NCBI GenBank assembly: GCA_033064195.1 | Contig: JARBJD010000013.1 | Coordinates: 496,001-560,000, forward strand | Reading direction: 5' to 3' | Length of the DNA: 64,000 nucleotides | From: Blattamonas nauphoetae | Taxonomy: Eukaryota > Preaxostyla > Oxymonadida | Notes under the pieces: generated by a model | The model's database searches: none | Told to the model about the DNA's origin: nothing | What the model saw: the letters and a program-made list of their open reading frames with translations, nothing else | Made by a program: the position numbers and the translations under genes | Shown here: piece after piece, positions 12,901-23,362 of the stretch | Position numbering within the stretch: the first letter of the stretch is position 1 | How the letters are laid out: each line of letters opens with the position of its first letter

Positions 12901-15900
12901 GCAACCCTTCAATTTGTGGAAAAGACTTTTGTGTTCAACGCCATCCCAACTGTCACACCATTCATCGTCCAACACTCTTCAGGTCAATTCGTCTTGCAGG
13001 ATGAAATAATCCAAATGAACTGCACTGTAACACCACTGACTGTTCCTCTTTTTTCTGTCTCGGCAGGAACGGTCAGGTTGTCAGAAGTTACTCTTCCGAT
13101 TCTGTCATTCCACGGCTGTGCGATGATCGAAGGGACAGGAGGAACCATCCGGCTCGCAAGAGCCAAATTCACACAAATCACATCAACTGGAAACGGAAGT
13201 GTGGTCCATGCCACGTCAACCGTCGTCTCTTCGGACAGCTGTTCCTTTGACAGATGCCAATCGAAGAATGGAGGAGCAATCTGGTTCGAAGCGACGGGGA
13301 CGAATTCTCTTCAAGTCATTCACCCATCGTCATCCACATACTCCACAACTTTTGAGGGTTGTGAGGCGGCGGAGAGAGGAGGAGCGATTTGTGTGGAAGG
13401 CTCTTCGTCGATCTCCAATCCCATCCGCTTCTTCACCGACAAGATCAACCACGCTCGATTCTCAGGAAACAAGGCGACAATGTCTGGAAACGATGTTTTT
13501 GTGGGGAAGAGTGTTTTTGGGTCGAAGACGATTTCTGAAATTGGGTCATTCGGAGGAGGATCGCTGAGTGACTGGTTCCACGTTGTGATTGAAGAGCTGG
13601 CAAAAACAGAGGAAGAGAAAGTGGATATTGGTCTTCTGATTCCGCTTCCGACAGTGTCAGTGAATGGATCAGTGAATGAACTGACGACAGGAATGAGTGG
13701 GACCGACAGCGAAGCGTGCAAATGGACATCGACATTCTGTGCGACACTTGGATATGCGATGAGCACCCTTCGATCGAAGCAGGATGGAAAGTACATCGAG
13801 ATGAAGACGCAGTTTGTGTGGAACATGACATACACTGAACTGCCGATGAACGTGAGTGACCAGAGCGTAAAGTTGACAGGAACGACAGCGTCGGATCAAA
13901 CGAAATGCAACGTGACACGAACGATCGTTGAGATGGATTCGAAGTCAGCAGCTGGCTCTGCTCTGTTCACGATTGAAAAGGGTGCAGTGTTCTCTGTTTC
14001 GAACATGGACTTGAAGATTCGAGAAGGACATGGACTGATTGTTGTTGCGTCGACAGGGGATTCGCTGAGAATCGAGAATTGTGGGATGATTGCGTCTTCT
14101 GGGTCGACATTGTCGGAAAGTGTGATTTGTGTGAATGGAGGATCACTGGAGCTGCTCTCAAGTTTATTGAACACAACCGAATTGCCAAGCTGTTCTCCCT
14201 CTGAGGCTCTGATCTCTGTGAACTCAGCGTCAGCGAACATTCTTATCGACACCGTCTTGATTTGTGGATTTTCGTTCTCATCGTCGTCGCTTGTTCATCT
14301 CGCAACAGAAACATCGATGACAGTGAAGCATGTGACGTTCGAAAGATGCATGCGTTCTTTGGGGACAGGCCATCTGGTTCTTGTTGAAGGAACGAATCTT
14401 CAAAACCAGATTTCACCAGCAAATTGGGAAGGGACATTCTCAGAAACCACACCTATGGACTCGCTTTGGGGAAAAGATTCGACGCTGTCGTCATCGCCAG
14501 AGTGGAATGAAGCATCTCTTCTTTTCTATCTGTTCCGACCAGATGGAAAGATTGTGGCAGGAGGAACAGGAAGCAAAGCGAGTACTCATCCATTCTGTGG
14601 ATCGGAACAGTTGATCTGCTCGACACTGGAGAGCGCACACACGTCACTCCGAGATGGATTGAACACAGTTTGGATTGAATCAGACATCTCACTGATGTCG
14701 AACCTTGGAGTTGCGAAGTCAGCGACATTGACATCTTCAACATCGACAAAACGAGTTCTTTGGTTGACAGAATCTGGAATGATTGAAGTGGATGAGACTG
14801 GGATCACTGTGACAATGAAATCGCTACCCGTCTGCTTCGACTCGAGCAGCATCTCTCCAACGCTGTTCTCAGTGAAGTGTGGGACTCTGGATGTGGACGA
14901 GTGTGTGATTGGTGGATCGTCATCAGAGAATGCGCTGGTTCTTTCGTCGTTCGTGACATCACTCATCAGTGTTGGACAAGCAGGAATTGTTGATCTTGGG
15001 TCGTCGAAGATCTCAAATGTTGTGTTCGGTCACTCGTCAGAGGGGAGTGCTATTGTTATGGAAAAGGGAGGATCGCTGGTGCTGGACTCTTCTGAGTCTG
15101 TGTCATCGATCCGTTCGAACGGGACAGGATCGCATCTGCTGATGTTTGGAGACAGTTTTGCCTCAATTGCAGCCAGTGCTGAAATGACGAAGTTGAAACC
15201 AAAGATTCCTGAAACTAGATTCTTCTCGTTGGAAGAGAGGAAGAAGCTGGCGGGATCAGTGAATGGAGTTGTGGAGAGCATTCTGTACGAATGGTTTGCA
15301 AGGGCGTCTGGAGTGGTTCATGTTCGTCGGGAAGGAGTGGATGCAGTGAAAGGTGGGCACGCTTGTCTTCCGCAACAGACGCTCTCGTTCTGTCTGACGC
15401 AGCTGGTGAGTGGTGGGAAGATTGTGATTGACTCTGCCTTCTCTCTGGCAGAGGGACTGGAGCAGCCCAACTCAGAAATCACAATCAGCGCGAACCCAAT
15501 GAAGAACGAGGAGATTGGAGTGGAAGTGGAAGTGGTGGGACAGGGTTCATTCTCGATCAGTCATGGTCATCTGACAGTGTCATCTGTGTCATTCTCCACA
15601 GCCGTGAAAGCACGACCATTCATGAGAGTTTCTGATGCTGGTTCATTGTCGATCGCGTCGTGCTCGTTCTCTGGATTCTCGTCAGCATCATCTGGATCGG
15701 TTGTGTCAGCGTCACTTGGGGAAGCCAACGCATTGTCAATCACAAGCTCTCAGTTCTCGAACTGCAAGTCTGATTTGTCTGGAGGAGTGATTCATCTTCT
15801 TCTCTCGTCTGCGACTGAATCATCGCAAATTGTGATGAAGGGCACATTCTCAGAATGTTCGTGTGGGAATGGAAAGAAGGGAGATTGGGTGTTTGTTGAA

Positions 15901-17763
15901 GGAGCACATCTTGAGAACCAAATTGATCCTCAGAATTGGAGTGGCCATCCAACACTTTTCGGAAAAGTGAACGAAAATCGGATGTGGGGAACAGATTCAT
16001 CAGAGTCATCTCCAATCTTCTCATCTTCCACTCTTCTGGTCTATCTGGTGGAGACAAAACTGAACGAGGTGTTTGTCAGTTCGTTGGGAAGAGATGCGAG
16101 AGGATGTGGATTGGATCGATTGCCGTGCAAGACGATCTCATCCTCGATGAGCCATCTTCTGAACTCGACAACGTCGCAAATATCACTCCAAACCGCATCG
16201 ACACTGACGGGAGAAGTGGTGAACTCGTGGAACCATCTGATTGTGTGTGGAGATGAACAATCATCGAAAGATGTTCTCGTATCGTTGTCTGGCCACATTT
16301 CAGTTCCCATCCATGAACTCAGTCTCTCGTTCATCTCATTCGACACGAACGAAGGATGCTTCGCGACTTCACTGATCTCGCTGTCAGGAAGAGGATCACT
16401 TTCAGTTGACTCTTGCTCGTTCAGGTCGTTCCACAGTTCTTCGAGTGGATCGATTGTTTGTGGAACAGTCTCGTCATCGTCGTTCCTCAGTCTGACTGCG
16501 TCGTCATTCTCGTCGTGCAAGTCGGATGGAGATGGAGGAGTGATTTGGGTTCGCTGTGAGGAATCAGTGGAATCGTCGTCTCTGGTTGTGAACTGCTCGT
16601 TTGATTCGTCGTGTGAGAGTGCTGGACTCGGCCAATGGGTTTATCTTAGTGGCCACTCCTTCTCCTCTCTGCTCTCAGCGAAGCACTGGACAGCCACAAT
16701 CGCTGGCCTCGAAACACCAAACGACGATGCGCTGTTGTGGGGTGAAGACAACGCGCAACCCGAATCGTCTGCGCTTCGGTCGGTGTCCCTGCTGCACTAC
16801 TTGCTTGGTGGTTCGTTCAGCGAGAGACTGTTCGCGAATGGGGAGTCGCACGAAGTGTCGGAAGGGGGATGTGGAGAGAGCGAAGAGACTGCGTGTCGAA
16901 CAGTGGAACAGACATTCCAACAGAAAGTGTCGTCGAGTTTGGAGATCGTCATCGTCAAATCGTCCTCACTCTCAGAAGCGTTGTTCCTGATGTCGTCTTC
17001 ACTTTCACTGACTTCACCATCTGGTTCGTCTGGAAAGTCTGAGTTGGAAGTGAATGGAAACAAAGTTGACAATTCCAGAGGAGTGATTTCATGTTCGTCG
17101 CATTCGACACTCGCTCTCTCCGCTCTCCGCCTCACCTCCCTCTCTTCCTCTCCAAACACCCGCTTTCTTGTCTCTGCCTCGTCGTCGCTTGTCTCCGTGA
17201 CATCGTGCGAAGTGTTGAAAGTGGTGAACGGGATTGGAGTGGTTGAGATGGTTGGGGAGAGCACACTGACAGTTTCCGACTGCACGCTCGCCTCTTCTTC
17301 GTTTGTGCCCACTCCGATCTCTGTGTTGGGAGGGACTGACCATTCTGTGCTTCATATTGATTTCGTTGATGTGAGTGTGCCCAGCTCAATTGTTGAATTT
17401 GTTGGATTCTCGTCTGGTTTGAAGATGGATGGAGTGAAACTGAGGAACATTTCGTTCTCTTCGTCCTCGACTTCATCTGCCATCGCCATTTCGCTCAACT
17501 CTTCCCACCACGATTCGTCGTCACATGTGATTGTGTTCGAAAATTGTTGTTTTGATTCAGATCTTTCTTCTCCCAAGATATTTGCTCTCTTTTCGTTCGA
17601 TTCGATTCACGCCACACTCGTCCTGCAGAATACAACGATGATCACTCGTTCAGGATCGTCAACTCAAGCGGGGATGGTTGTGGAATGGAGTGGGAGACAG
17701 CCTGTTGTGATTCGACGAAAGATGGAGACGACTGGATGTGTTTTTGAAGTTCGAAAGAGATGA
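9931..17763 (+). CDS. Giant secreted/surface beta-helix protein, intact paralogue
   Basis: An uninterrupted frame of about 2,610 codons. The frame is open from 9787, but I choose the ATG at 9931 because it starts a signal-peptide-like stretch (MHNIFFALFLHLSAG); the ATG at 9787 overlaps the previous stop codon and gives an unlikely leader. The chain is a Ser/Thr/Val-rich beta-helix with Pmp-type repeats (FENNKVSGFGGSV, FEQNTAKRGGAM, FEGNTATEG) and repeated tripartite units ending in segments such as FSNCKSDLSGGVIHL followed by a Gly-x-Trp-Val motif (GDWVFVEG, GQWVYLSG). Cys-pair signatures (CSEALPCQTL, CGSEQLICSTL, CGLDRLPCKTI, CGESEETACRTV) head each segment. No transmembrane segment or kinase tail is present, unlike the receptor at 39111. 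It follows its paralogue at 2481 by tandem duplication. Function inferred as surface coat or adhesion; not demonstrable here. Confidence 0.9.
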   Translation: MHNIFFALFLHLSAGSVPPDLTSPYSQSSQQHHRNLNSVVSNELSITRHAPSPPSLSLDGVYKVSEMLLSNTEMTLIGSPSCQFVTCDTSANSPHLFRLTNTTLSIRSIKFDLAKDLSCSSNVEQTTHTHQPSIASLTGSTLSTDNCSFVFVGGGSLFVLSSPTTPTAETANHLTIKNCRLDLIAQIITPLCTVQDSIQPLSSHSVVFVGNTLSSLQVHSNTGFLFANANEHSPQICSTISDTFLTNISRSDEASLPRVSPMTIAERVVKSHIEDALDIFAGSLFAPLESQHAFSCINTSFTQCINADTHQHNPSNYTFVGQTYDATVASNRFSYTTLANPIHFIECDITSVNPTASDNFLYLYNNTDDITIRSCSFTANVTSSIFTRFLRIVPLAGAFPTLTIDDLTCLYGVANNATSDDNIIYVLSSMNVILTASTFTSPTDRSNTRSLRVVAGIYLVHVFGCVFSDANVEGSGGAIFQSHGGDLNVADCLFENNKVSGFGGSVQVGSQCVSFHRCVFEQNTAKRGGAMTGASMTMTVLEDCLFEGNTATEGQHFSGNDIMTQSLTSVFSGSLVVGCTSTSSAPKISFYSSALVNGMDPKAEILLPDPSTKTDYEHKLSVAVDGSGSTCSEALPCQTLADALLTISTTGRNRVLIGTGTFSDGTRTVSGSVELVGNGWVRDSSFFTTVMSGGMKVGSGGNVTLRSMTLLPSTATTIIVGMSEDGVLRLSFVQIDQISSHSSSLISISKGTTTLFRCWFDKVNLTSSAFVSVSGSASLNMLGTYFMLITRTSGEGASCIDSESTGRIELDSSDFGNCSSSGVAGALHLKGTTTSASLSFNQVYFFDNEAKNDSTATDGTILKAHDVVVEDFSSNTITTSALNSFSTQISYLRLGVATRLSPVTNFGYASNGISFPLAGKYYQGLPLAKFSSIKEMTEQTFKYCSTVSPLLTGLTLPVEPLFAEDVYVRWRGLTIVASTSSETLVTIGMNATLQFVEKTFVFNAIPTVTPFIVQHSSGQFVLQDEIIQMNCTVTPLTVPLFSVSAGTVRLSEVTLPILSFHGCAMIEGTGGTIRLARAKFTQITSTGNGSVVHATSTVVSSDSCSFDRCQSKNGGAIWFEATGTNSLQVIHPSSSTYSTTFEGCEAAERGGAICVEGSSSISNPIRFFTDKINHARFSGNKATMSGNDVFVGKSVFGSKTISEIGSFGGGSLSDWFHVVIEELAKTEEEKVDIGLLIPLPTVSVNGSVNELTTGMSGTDSEACKWTSTFCATLGYAMSTLRSKQDGKYIEMKTQFVWNMTYTELPMNVSDQSVKLTGTTASDQTKCNVTRTIVEMDSKSAAGSALFTIEKGAVFSVSNMDLKIREGHGLIVVASTGDSLRIENCGMIASSGSTLSESVICVNGGSLELLSSLLNTTELPSCSPSEALISVNSASANILIDTVLICGFSFSSSSLVHLATETSMTVKHVTFERCMRSLGTGHLVLVEGTNLQNQISPANWEGTFSETTPMDSLWGKDSTLSSSPEWNEASLLFYLFRPDGKIVAGGTGSKASTHPFCGSEQLICSTLESAHTSLRDGLNTVWIESDISLMSNLGVAKSATLTSSTSTKRVLWLTESGMIEVDETGITVTMKSLPVCFDSSSISPTLFSVKCGTLDVDECVIGGSSSENALVLSSFVTSLISVGQAGIVDLGSSKISNVVFGHSSEGSAIVMEKGGSLVLDSSESVSSIRSNGTGSHLLMFGDSFASIAASAEMTKLKPKIPETRFFSLEERKKLAGSVNGVVESILYEWFARASGVVHVRREGVDAVKGGHACLPQQTLSFCLTQLVSGGKIVIDSAFSLAEGLEQPNSEITISANPMKNEEIGVEVEVVGQGSFSISHGHLTVSSVSFSTAVKARPFMRVSDAGSLSIASCSFSGFSSASSGSVVSASLGEANALSITSSQFSNCKSDLSGGVIHLLLSSATESSQIVMKGTFSECSCGNGKKGDWVFVEGAHLENQIDPQNWSGHPTLFGKVNENRMWGTDSSESSPIFSSSTLLVYLVETKLNEVFVSSLGRDARGCGLDRLPCKTISSSMSHLLNSTTSQISLQTASTLTGEVVNSWNHLIVCGDEQSSKDVLVSLSGHISVPIHELSLSFISFDTNEGCFATSLISLSGRGSLSVDSCSFRSFHSSSSGSIVCGTVSSSSFLSLTASSFSSCKSDGDGGVIWVRCEESVESSSLVVNCSFDSSCESAGLGQWVYLSGHSFSSLLSAKHWTATIAGLETPNDDALLWGEDNAQPESSALRSVSLLHYLLGGSFSERLFANGESHEVSEGGCGESEETACRTVEQTFQQKVSSSLEIVIVKSSSLSEALFLMSSSLSLTSPSGSSGKSELEVNGNKVDNSRGVISCSSHSTLALSALRLTSLSSSPNTRFLVSASSSLVSVTSCEVLKVVNGIGVVEMVGESTLTVSDCTLASSSFVPTPISVLGGTDHSVLHIDFVDVSVPSSIVEFVGFSSGLKMDGVKLRNISFSSSSTSSAIAISLNSSHHDSSSHVIVFENCCFDSDLSSPKIFALFSFDSIHATLVLQNTTMITRSGSSTQAGMVVEWSGRQPVVIRRKMETTGCVFEVRKR
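16625..17763 (+). repeat. Homogenised 3' block, copy 2
   Basis: Partner of 8657-9790. The two differ by scattered substitutions and one 3-bp indel (an extra codon in HEVSEGGCG versus HEVEGGCG). Confidence 0.9.
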
Positions 17764-17939
17764 AGCACTGTTAATCACTTTCAGCATTCATTATGCTTAC
17801 TTTTATGATGTTTTGTACTTCATTTTTTTGATATCTCTTTCATATCAGTTTTATTTTTCTCCTCTTTGTCCTGATTTCACTATTCTTGATTTCCGTATTC
17901 TTTTCACCCATACCGAGAGTTTTCCCAAAGTTTGACAGA

Positions 17940-19013
17940 ATGAACTCGATCATCAAGATATCAAACACCTCCTCATGCCCAACGCACCCTGATCTGTCCT
18001 CCACTCACTTGCCATTTTCAATGGATTGCTTGCCTTTCCTGAATTGGAACGAAGATGATAAAACAAAAGACCACGAAAAGGCAGTTGTCTTTCGGTCTCT
18101 TGTTGCCACTGTGAAGTTCCAACCTGCGCTTGATGTCTCTCTGGAAGCTAAAGCCGCAAAATTTCTCAAATCTGTGACTCCGGAGGATGAAGAATCAACC
18201 GATGCTTTTTTCGACAACCTTGCGTCAATATCTGATGATTCTCATACCAACTTCGTCCAGTCCATTGTAGTGCTAGTTTCTTCACCCAGTCAGGTTCTCA
18301 CCACAGCATCGATGGATATGCTCAGTTCTCTGCTGGTCACCTGCTCAGCCCAGGTCTTTCTAGCCCTCGTAAAAGCTGATCTGTTCCCTCAACTCATCAT
18401 TGCACTCAATCCACTATCTCTTTCTTTTACAATCGACGAAGATATCATCAGTTCTCTCATTTCAACCATTGCCAATTCTTTCTGGATCCCAACTCAGGGT
18501 TGTCTCGAAGACCTAGAAATTAAAGATCACCTTGAACAACAAGTTGTTCACGAGACGGTTTTGAAGCAAGTTCTCGTGCCTTTGGAGCAATATATTTGCC
18601 ATTTGTGCGTTCACCGATATTCGATCAGCGATGACAGTCTATCTTGTGAATTCCTCAGTCTTCTCGCCAGACTCCTCCATATTTGTCCATCTTATCAACC
18701 AACAATGGATTTTGTCCTTCATATGCCAGTTTTTCTCACGATACCAAGTTGTCTCACATTCTTCGAAAATGAATACTCAATCTGGGGTTTTCCGGAGATC
18801 GTGATTGATTCCCAGCGAGAATGGAACGATACAAGGGGAGACGGGCAACAGATGTGGCAGACAATGCATCGAATGTTGAGAATGGAGGGCATCGAGGATG
18901 TGATGGAGGAACAACTGCGAAACGACAAAAACAGACCCACTGGACGCCTTATTGTTGTCGAATCGATGGAATTGAATAACTTGCAGGGCATGAACATTCC
19001 AGAACAAACTTAA
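17940..19013 (+). CDS. Helical (ARM-like) protein, lineage-specific family, member 1
   Basis: A single-exon frame of 357 residues from the ATG at 17940 (MNSIIKIS). Upstream in-frame codons exist but the ATG is the first one consistent with the paralogue at 22298. Shared landmarks in order: LNWNEDDKTKDHEKAVVF near residue 30, FPQLIIALNPLSLSF in the middle, HETVLKQVLVPLEQY, YQPTMDFVLHMPVF and IPSCLTFFENEYSI toward the end. The protein is alpha-helical and Leu-rich, has no leader or membrane segment, and resembles ARM/HEAT solenoids in style. No function is recognised. It lies about 180 bp after the beta-helix gene on the same strand. Confidence 0.75.
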   Translation: MNSIIKISNTSSCPTHPDLSSTHLPFSMDCLPFLNWNEDDKTKDHEKAVVFRSLVATVKFQPALDVSLEAKAAKFLKSVTPEDEESTDAFFDNLASISDDSHTNFVQSIVVLVSSPSQVLTTASMDMLSSLLVTCSAQVFLALVKADLFPQLIIALNPLSLSFTIDEDIISSLISTIANSFWIPTQGCLEDLEIKDHLEQQVVHETVLKQVLVPLEQYICHLCVHRYSISDDSLSCEFLSLLARLLHICPSYQPTMDFVLHMPVFLTIPSCLTFFENEYSIWGFPEIVIDSQREWNDTRGDGQQMWQTMHRMLRMEGIEDVMEEQLRNDKNRPTGRLIVVESMELNNLQGMNIPEQT

Positions 19014-19112
19014 AAACGAGCTAGAACCAGCGAACCTTTCACACTATTTTTGGCTTCTTTTTGACAACAAAAACTGCTTGTGTATGACCATTCTCGGCTC
19101 TAATGTCACCTC

Positions 19113-22100
19113 ATGGTTTCGTTTGCCGAACGATTGGGATTTTTTGTCGCCACTCTCGCTCGATGGTCGCCACACTCTCCTTCCACTTCGCGGCCACTCT
19201 CGCACTGCTCCCACAGCTCCTCTTCGGAAGGCAATGCATCGCTGGAGCGATTGTGCAATTGCTGGGAGTTTGTGTTTGGCGATTGTTCAAGCCGCGCGAG
19301 TCACTCAGCAGCAGTTCACCGCAGGACGAAGCACACGTTTGTCCAACATACGGGCACCAACTATGAAAGTGACGACTCCGATTCAGAGCCTCTTCCTCCA
19401 CACTCAGAACCACCGTCACCAGGGCCACTCGCGTCTAAGCTAGCACTCGACGCTGTGCTCCACACGCTCCTTCACTACTCACTCACTGCGTTCTTGATGC
19501 TCTTCGTTGCCCTCGACATGCCCACCACTCTCCCCGTTCCCAACAACGCACCACTCCCACCCAAATCCATCTCGACACCGTCGCTTCTCACCTTCGAAGC
19601 CACGGGAGCTTCTTCCTTCCTCCTCAAACACAGCAAGTCAACAATCCATCTCATACCTTCGCCGACTGCAGCAGAAGTGAAGCTTGATCTGACGCAGTAC
19701 TGAAAATCCCTTAACTTACTTTCATTTAGTCTTCTAGCTTTCCTCGTTCTCTCTGCTGCCAGCACAAACACTGAAATGTCGACAGCTGCTGTGTCTGTAT
19801 TCTCCAATCAGTTTGGCCTGTCCACACCACACACCGAGGCCCTCCTCTTCGCCACTCCTCCCACTTTCCTTGTGAGCGATGCATTCGCTTCTCAACGAGA
19901 TCAGGAGTTTGAATCTTCTGATCACAACGAAGCACCTTGTCAATCAATTTGTGCTGAAGCAGGTCGTTGTATTATGTGGAAATCTCGCTCTGAAGTCGAC
20001 AACGACACTCCCACACTCCTTCCCCTTCTTCTCTTCCGAGCTGTGCCTCTCATCTCAAAAGCCAAGCGTGTGGAACGACTCCAACATTCCATCTGCCCTC
20101 ATACCACTAACAATACAGGCAGACATCGCAGTTCGCCTCGAATACGGATTCAATCATTGGGTACTGGATTTGAGTCACCAAGATGTGGAGAGAAGAGACA
20201 CAGCCTGTGTCCATCTCTTCCCATTTCTTGGACCAGAATCACAATGGCAGTTTCTGTCAATGCCCAACTGGTTCGTCAGATCGACGAAGAATCCTGTCCA
20301 CAGCTCTCTCGATCGAATTGTGGAATGCTTGGTCGAGATGGCGACAGTGAATTCCTACAACACTCCCATCGCTCTCCTCGCAGAAATGAAGAACGTGGCT
20401 GAACTGCCATTTTTCTGCGATCCAGAAACTGCTCCTGTCAAACGCCTCTCCACACGTGTCTCGCCATTCGAGAAGTCTATCACCGAGAAGCTGAGAACCG
20501 CTGAGGGTGAGGAGAGATGGAAGCTTGTGACGCAACTGGCTGTTGTTTCGGGAGGCGATCCCGGTTTTGTGGACGAGCTGATGAAAGCAGAGAATGACGC
20601 ACAAGCCCTTTTCATGTTATCGATTCACTTCGTCCGATGCACACCACGCCTTGATTTTCATCTCGACACACATCTCGCTGCATTCGACCGCGTTCTCGAG
20701 TTGGCTGGCCGTCTTCACAATCTTCCGTTGGTCTCGGCAGCTCTGGCCCACATTGCAGACAGCGTTGGACGACTCGACCCTCCTTCTCTCGCTCACACAG
20801 TGTTCGACATCGATCAAAACCAGAAACTATCTGGACTGGTCTCGAGCACTCTTTGTTTCGTTGCTGCTCGTCGTCGGGAAGGAGTGGATGGGGGATACGA
20901 TCCTGAGAATTACTTATTGATGTCCCAGATTGTTGATTCGTGCTTGATAGTGTTTGGAGGTCTGATGAGCGTCGACTCGTTCGACCCAACACCATTCATC
21001 GATGTTCTAGTCTCGCTCACAGTGACACCTGATCTCTCTCTTCTTCGCTCCATCCTGCTTACTCTTCAGCAGATCGAGGAGCGAACACGAAACACCCCAA
21101 CACCCTTCTCGATCTCCACAGCCACTGTTCCTTTCGGTGGCGATGACCCATCCTCCGCCACCCAATACCCTCTCACGTCCATCCTCTCCTCCATCCTTCT
21201 CTCTGCCAGCCTCGACTTGCCGGAATGTCTTGTTCCTCCACTTGTACTACCGGCATCTGATGACATTGATCAAACCCCATCTCAAACAGCCAACACAATC
21301 ACACCATCTCAAGTTCTTCAAGGACTAAATGAGAATCTGATTGTTGACATCACAAAGGGAACAGCTGAGAGCCTCTGTCTCATTTTGGAGGAGAACAGAG
21401 AGAACTTGTCCCGATGTCTGGCACCTGACGATCCTCTTGTTATCAGTCTCAATCGGAAGGGCATTCAGATAACTCCACAACAGCTCTTCCTCGCTCTCCA
21501 CAAAATGGTCCTTCCGCGCTCCCAAGCTTGGATCTCTGCTTCCACACTCCTTTCACTCGCTCCCTTCCTCACTCGAATTCTCACAGTTGTTGTACCTTCA
21601 TCACCAGACAGGACGATAATTCCTTCGAACAGTGACGAACACTCACTCCTCGTTTACGTCTTTCTCTGTCTCTTTCAGTCTCTCATCCTCTCCGCTCAGA
21701 CAACCACTCTCTCCACTCCTCCTCTTTCCTCTCTTCTCTCTGTCCTTTCCATGGCTCTTGTTCGTCTGGACCTGATCCCATCCGATCTATACATTCTCAA
21801 AACTATCTGCAGAATGTTCACCAAAAAGAGGAATAGATCCAATCCACAAATGAAGCAGGTTGTGCTTGCTTTGTCTGAGGAAGGGATGGCAGACCGAGGC
21901 GAGATCACTCGAACTTCCTTCTCGCTGGTCTTTCTGAACAAGTGGAAAGGAGCGAATACAAAAAACGTTCTCTCTCGTTATCCCACAGATTATCAGTTTG
22001 ACCTTCTCAACCATTTTTCTCTCCCAACGGCTCGTCAGATTTATGGTAATGTTCCATATGAGCGTCACTGGCATTTCGAAGACGTCACATTGGATGAACT

Positions 22101-22131
22101 TTACCACGAAGAGGATGACGATGTTTTGTGA
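19113..22131 (+). CDS. Large helical protein of unknown function, three exons (tentative)
   Basis: The ATG at 19113 opens exon 19113-19696. Intron 1 is 19697-19729 (GTACTG..TTTAG, 33 nt), exon 2 is 19730-19871, and intron 2 is tentatively 19872-19899 (GTGAGC..CGAG, only 28 nt). The long exon 19900-22131 ends in TGA. The total spliced length is divisible by three and gives 985 residues. The N-terminal 190 residues include a Ser/Pro/Asp-rich stretch (ESDDSDSEPLPPHSEPPSP). The C-terminal 740 residues are Leu-rich and helical (HLVNQFVLKQVVVLCGNL, FIDVLVSLTVTPDLSLLRSI), consistent with an alpha-solenoid, and end in an acidic tail (LYHEEDDDVL). No known domain is recognised. It sits between two paralogous helical genes but shares no clear landmarks with them. 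The second intron is the weakest part of the model. Confidence 0.6.
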
Positions 22132-22297
22132 TGATCACGTTTCATTGATTTCTTATTGACAACGATATATCGGCTTGGATATAAGGTCTTATCTTTTCCA
22201 CTTCAATGATTCTACTCTGGCGCCTTGACTTTTGTGAAATTAGAGGAATTCAGAATGATCAACCCATTTTGGGAGACTCTCATCCGTCTGTGCCTTA

Positions 22298-23362
22298 ATG
22301 CATTCTCAAACATCTCCAACCGGCAACTCATGTGGTTCCTCTCGATCTGGTATGTGATATCTTCGGTTCTGTACGCTTGTAGATTCTTCGGCCTTCGTGA
22401 ATTGGGATAGGAAAACTGTCGAGTCTGACAAGGAGAAGACAACAATTTTGTTTTCACTGGTCTCGATGGTGAGGAAGGGTGAATCACTTGAGGGACCGTT
22501 GGAAGGAAACGCAGAACTCTTTCTGAACCAACTCCTTCCATCTCCGCCAGGAACTGTTTCTCAGTTTCTCGTCGACCTTGAATCCTCGTCAAATGAATCG
22601 GTGATCGACTATATGGAAGCTCTCGTGGTACTTCTTTCCTTGCCGAATCAAAGAATCATCAAATCAAGTCTGGAGATTCTGAAAACGATGATTCGATTCA
22701 TGTCTGCTCCAACCAGACTGAGACTCGTCACTGCCAACCTTATCCCTCAAATCATCACGAATCTCAGTCCACTATCTCTCCCTTTCACAGAGTCTCAAAT
22801 GATCCTCTGCCATCTCAGAAACATCATTGGTTCATTTGTTTCTCTCGCATCGATGGATTGTGTTGCAGAACTGAAAGTGTCCGATCGCGCCGAACAACAA
22901 GCAGTGCACGAGGCAGTTCTGAAGCAGGTTCTGGTTGCATCAGAGGAGTACTTCTGGCATCTGTTCAGAAACCGCTTCTCGATCGACGATCCTCTTCTTA
23001 CGAATGAACTCATGTTTGACGAACCCCGACTCCTCTCAGTCGCACCATACTTTCAGCCCACATTGGATTATGTCCTGACACTGCCCATCTTTCAGTTGAT
23101 CCCAAGTTGTCTGACCTTTTTCGACCACGACCATTCGATTTTTGAGTTTTTCGTGAGTATGGCGGACGCAGTGGAAGAGTGGAACACACAAGACAGAACC
23201 ATCATTCGGTCAAGCGCGATACTTCTTGGTTCGTTGAGAAAGGAGGGATTTGAAGATGTGGTGGAAACGAGGCGACACAACTTCGAGAACGGATTCCGCG
23301 GAAGGCTGATGTTCAGGCATCTGAGTAGTCCCATCAAAATAGGTAAAACTGGGATCAATTGA
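22298..23362 (+). CDS. Helical (ARM-like) protein, lineage-specific family, member 2
   Basis: Start ATG at 22298 (MHSQTSPTGNSC), exon 22298-22349, intron 22350-22382 (GTATGTGATATC..TTGTAG, 33 nt), exon 22383-23362. The spliced frame is 343 residues. It is clearly paralogous to 17940-19013: VNWDRKTVESDKEK, IPQIITNLSPLSLPF, HEAVLKQVLVASEEYF, FQPTLDYVLTLPIFQLIPS and LTFFDHDHSIFEF occur in the same order. The first exon is supported because the homologous block begins directly after the intron and the junction reads RSD-SSAFVNWD in frame. Predicted soluble helical solenoid; function unknown. Confidence 0.75.

Noticed and set aside
2481-17763. Chlamydial or other bacterial origin because of the Pmp-like repeats
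   Set aside because: The repeats are short, convergent beta-helix signatures found in many protists; neighbouring genes have spliceosomal introns and codon use looks uniform.
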